Shown here piece by piece: positions 62,259-64,000 of a stretch of 64,000 nt of DNA. The first letter of the stretch is position 1, and each line of letters begins with the position of its first letter. The notes below the pieces were generated by a model, which did no database searches, was not told the origin of the DNA, and saw nothing but the letters and a program-made list of their open reading frames with translations. The DNA comes from AP-15 sp963781215 (GTDB taxonomy: Bacteria; Pseudomonadota; Alphaproteobacteria; ATCC43930; CGMCC-115725), in assembly GCA_963781215.1 (NCBI GenBank), contig CAWAFE010000031.1, forward strand, positions 1 to 64,000, in the 5' to 3' direction. The translations under genes were made by a program, and so were the position numbers.

Positions 62259-64000
62259 ATGAGGGCTCTTTTCCGCCGTCACACCCCGGGTATTCACGCC
62301 CGGCTGACGATGTTGACGCTCGTGACCGTGCTTCCTCTCGTGGCGCTTGCGAGCGTCGCCATCCTTCGCGCCGTCGATGCCGAACGAGCGCAAATTCAAC
62401 GCGACGTCAGGGATCGGGCGGAAAATCTGATCGACGACGTCAACCGCCAGATCAGCGCGATCCAGGCGGAGCTTCAGGTGCTTGCCGTGTCCCCGAGCCT
62501 CGATGCGGGGGATTTTTTCGCCTTCGATCGGCAGATGCGCGCCGCCCTTCACATCCGTGGCACGTCGATCGTGCTGCACGACACGAAGGGACAGCAGCTC
62601 CTCAGCACAAACAAGCCATTTGGCGAACCGCTCCCCCGCGCCACCAACACCGAGATGCACGACCGCGTCGTGGCGACCGGCGAGCCGCAGATCTCCGATC
62701 TGATCATGGGCGCGGTTCTCCGCCGGCCGATCCTGGTGGTGGGGGTTCCGGTCTTTCGCGACGGGCGGGTCGTCTATGTGCTGGCGATGGGGATCGGACC
62801 GGAGATCCTCGGCAGCCTGCTGCGGGAGCAGGGTTTGTCGCCCGATTGGATCGTTGGGATATTCGATCGCAAGGGCGTCATCGTGGCGCGCAGTCGCGAG
62901 CTCGATCGTTTTTTCGGCAAGCCGGTGGGTCCGACCTTGCAGGAAGCCATGGCGGGGTCGATCGCGAGCTGGTTCCCCAGTGTCACCAGCGAGGGCGTCC
63001 CCGTCTACGCGACATACCGGCGATCGTCGATCAGCGGGTGGACCGCGGCGATCGGCGTGCCGAGGGAATTTGTCGACGGACCTCTTCGCCGGGCCCGTTT
63101 GGTCGCCTTCGGTGGCGGCGCGGCAGTGCTCGCCTTGAGCCTGGGTCTCGCTCGCTGGATGGCTCGGGCGATCCGCAGGCCCGTCGAGGCGCTGACGGCG
63201 GCCACCAAGGCTTTGGGCGACGGCGAGCCGATCGGTCCGTTGCGCGGCGGCGTCCGCGAGCTGGACGAGGTCGGCGATGCGCTGCGCGCCACCGCCATCG
63301 TGTTGGCGCGCAATCGGGAACAGCTCGAGAGCATGGTGAGCGCGCGCACCGCGCAGCTCGCCGCGGCCAATGAGCGGTTGCGGGCGGAAATCGAGACGCG
63401 CGAGCAGGTTCAATCGGCGCTGCTGCAGGCTCAAAAGATGGAGGCAATGGGGCAGCTCACGGGCGGCGTCGCGCATGATTTCAACAATCTGCTGACCGTC
63501 ATTTCCGGTTCGCTGGCGCTGCTCGAAACGCGCCTATCGGACGAGGATGGCTTGCGCCTGCTGCGTACGGCGCTGCAAGGCGCAGCACGCGGTGCACAAC
63601 TTACCCAATCGCTGCTCGCCTTTGCGCGCAAGCAGCGGCTCGACCCGATCTCCGCTGACCTCAACGACGTCATCGTCGAAATGACCGAAATGCTGCGCCG
63701 GTCCATTGGTCGCGGCGTCGAGATCCGACACGCTCTGGCCGCCGGGCTTTGGCCGGTGCTGATCGATGTCGGTCAAATCCAGACGGCGCTTCTCAACATC
63801 GCGATCAACGCGCGCGACGCCATGCCCGAGGGCGGTACGGTTCTGATCAAAACGGCGAACATCGGTGCGAATGGCGGCGAATTGCCGAAAGAGGTGGCGG
63901 ACCAGGATTGTGTGCTGGTTGCAGTGAGCGACACTGGAGCCGGGATGACCTCGGAAGTCCTGGAGCGCGCGTTCGAGCCCTTCTTCACGACCAAGGAAGT
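62259..64000 (+). CDS. Sensor histidine kinase, membrane-bound (3' end outside window)
   Basis: About 580 residues are visible and the frame is open to the window edge. There is a transmembrane helix at about 18-38, an extracytoplasmic region ('NLIDDVNRQISAIQAELQVLAVSPSLDAGDFFAFDRQMRAALHIRG') typical of dCache-type sensors, a second helix at about 277-297 and a HAMP-like linker. The HisKA box 'QLTGGVAHDFNNLLTVISGSLALLE' has His406 as the phosphorylated residue. The kinase domain shows 'NIAINARDAMPEGG' and 'VSDTGAGM...FEPFFTTK'. The HDFNN box places it in the family of hybrid-type kinases often carrying a receiver domain at the C terminus, which lies beyond the window. The signal is unknown. 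Confidence 0.92.
   Translation, partial: MRALFRRHTPGIHARLTMLTLVTVLPLVALASVAILRAVDAERAQIQRDVRDRAENLIDDVNRQISAIQAELQVLAVSPSLDAGDFFAFDRQMRAALHIRGTSIVLHDTKGQQLLSTNKPFGEPLPRATNTEMHDRVVATGEPQISDLIMGAVLRRPILVVGVPVFRDGRVVYVLAMGIGPEILGSLLREQGLSPDWIVGIFDRKGVIVARSRELDRFFGKPVGPTLQEAMAGSIASWFPSVTSEGVPVYATYRRSSISGWTAAIGVPREFVDGPLRRARLVAFGGGAAVLALSLGLARWMARAIRRPVEALTAATKALGDGEPIGPLRGGVRELDEVGDALRATAIVLARNREQLESMVSARTAQLAAANERLRAEIETREQVQSALLQAQKMEAMGQLTGGVAHDFNNLLTVISGSLALLETRLSDEDGLRLLRTALQGAARGAQLTQSLLAFARKQRLDPISADLNDVIVEMTEMLRRSIGRGVEIRHALAAGLWPVLIDVGQIQTALLNIAINARDAMPEGGTVLIKTANIGANGGELPKEVADQDCVLVAVSDTGAGMTSEVLERAFEPFFTTKE

Overview
The window is 64 kb of GC-rich chromosomal DNA from an alphaproteobacterium, most likely a Rhodospirillales/Hyphomicrobiales-type soil or water organism. 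The evidence is the coupled uvrC-pgsA-moaD-moaE cluster, the accD-folC pair, TPR-type class III adenylate cyclases, a TAXI-type solute receptor and a phosphonopyruvate hydrolase very like the Variovorax enzyme. I place it no lower than class. No rRNA, tRNA or CRISPR array was seen.

Layout. 0-1.3 kb: edge of an integrative element (HTH/excisionase-like protein and tyrosine recombinase). 1.4-4.2 kb: an FtsH protease and an MlaC/HpnM-like periplasmic protein. 4.2-10.1 kb: an unusual patch with a frameshifted sterol-desaturase-family gene, a frameshifted secreted-protein gene and, divergent from it, an intact 1120-residue secreted HEXXH protein with PA14-like and beta-helix-like parts. 10.2-13.9 kb: two adjacent adenylate cyclase/TPR genes whose active-site residues are complementary. 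A CRP-type palindrome lies before one of them, and a near-identical palindrome lies before the big secreted protein. 14-18.3 kb: phosphonopyruvate hydrolase, uvrB and a PTR1/FolM-like reductase. 18.3-23.8 kb: uvrC, pgsA and molybdenum-cofactor genes (mobB, moeA, moaD, moaE). 24-26 kb: an HxlR regulator divergent from an acyl-CoA dehydrogenase with an inverted-repeat operator between them. 26-30.2 kb: a spore-coat-U type chaperone-usher pilus operon. 30.3-38.9 kb: mixed metabolism (glutamine-synthetase-like protein, hydrolase, TAXI receptor, LDH2-type dehydrogenase, TPR protein, pheA, patatin). 39.2-41.5 kb: two tandem small membrane proteins and an emfourin-like inhibitor tail-to-tail with a protealysin-type M4 protease. 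41.7-50.9 kb: a two-subunit molybdenum hydroxylase, threonine synthase, a frameshifted GMC oxidoreductase and a 2-oxoacid dehydrogenase E1alpha-E1beta-E2 set. 51-53.9 kb: haloacid dehalogenase, folC and accD. 54.1-64 kb: a Sel1-like protein, a PAS-truncated-globin pair, nitronate monooxygenase, a third cyclase, a gamma-glutamyltransferase-LLM oxidoreductase-dienelactone hydrolase run, and a histidine kinase cut by the window end.

How the genes fit together. Second-messenger signalling is prominent: three class III cyclases and two CRP-like boxes. The Moco genes at 21-24 kb could serve the molybdenum hydroxylase at 42 kb. Secretion and adhesion (pilus, secreted HEXXH protein, protease/inhibitor pair) form a second theme. 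Frameshifts cluster at 4.2-6.5 kb, 10.9-11.3 kb and 46.28 kb. They may be real decay or sequencing error, and only reads or a related genome can tell which.
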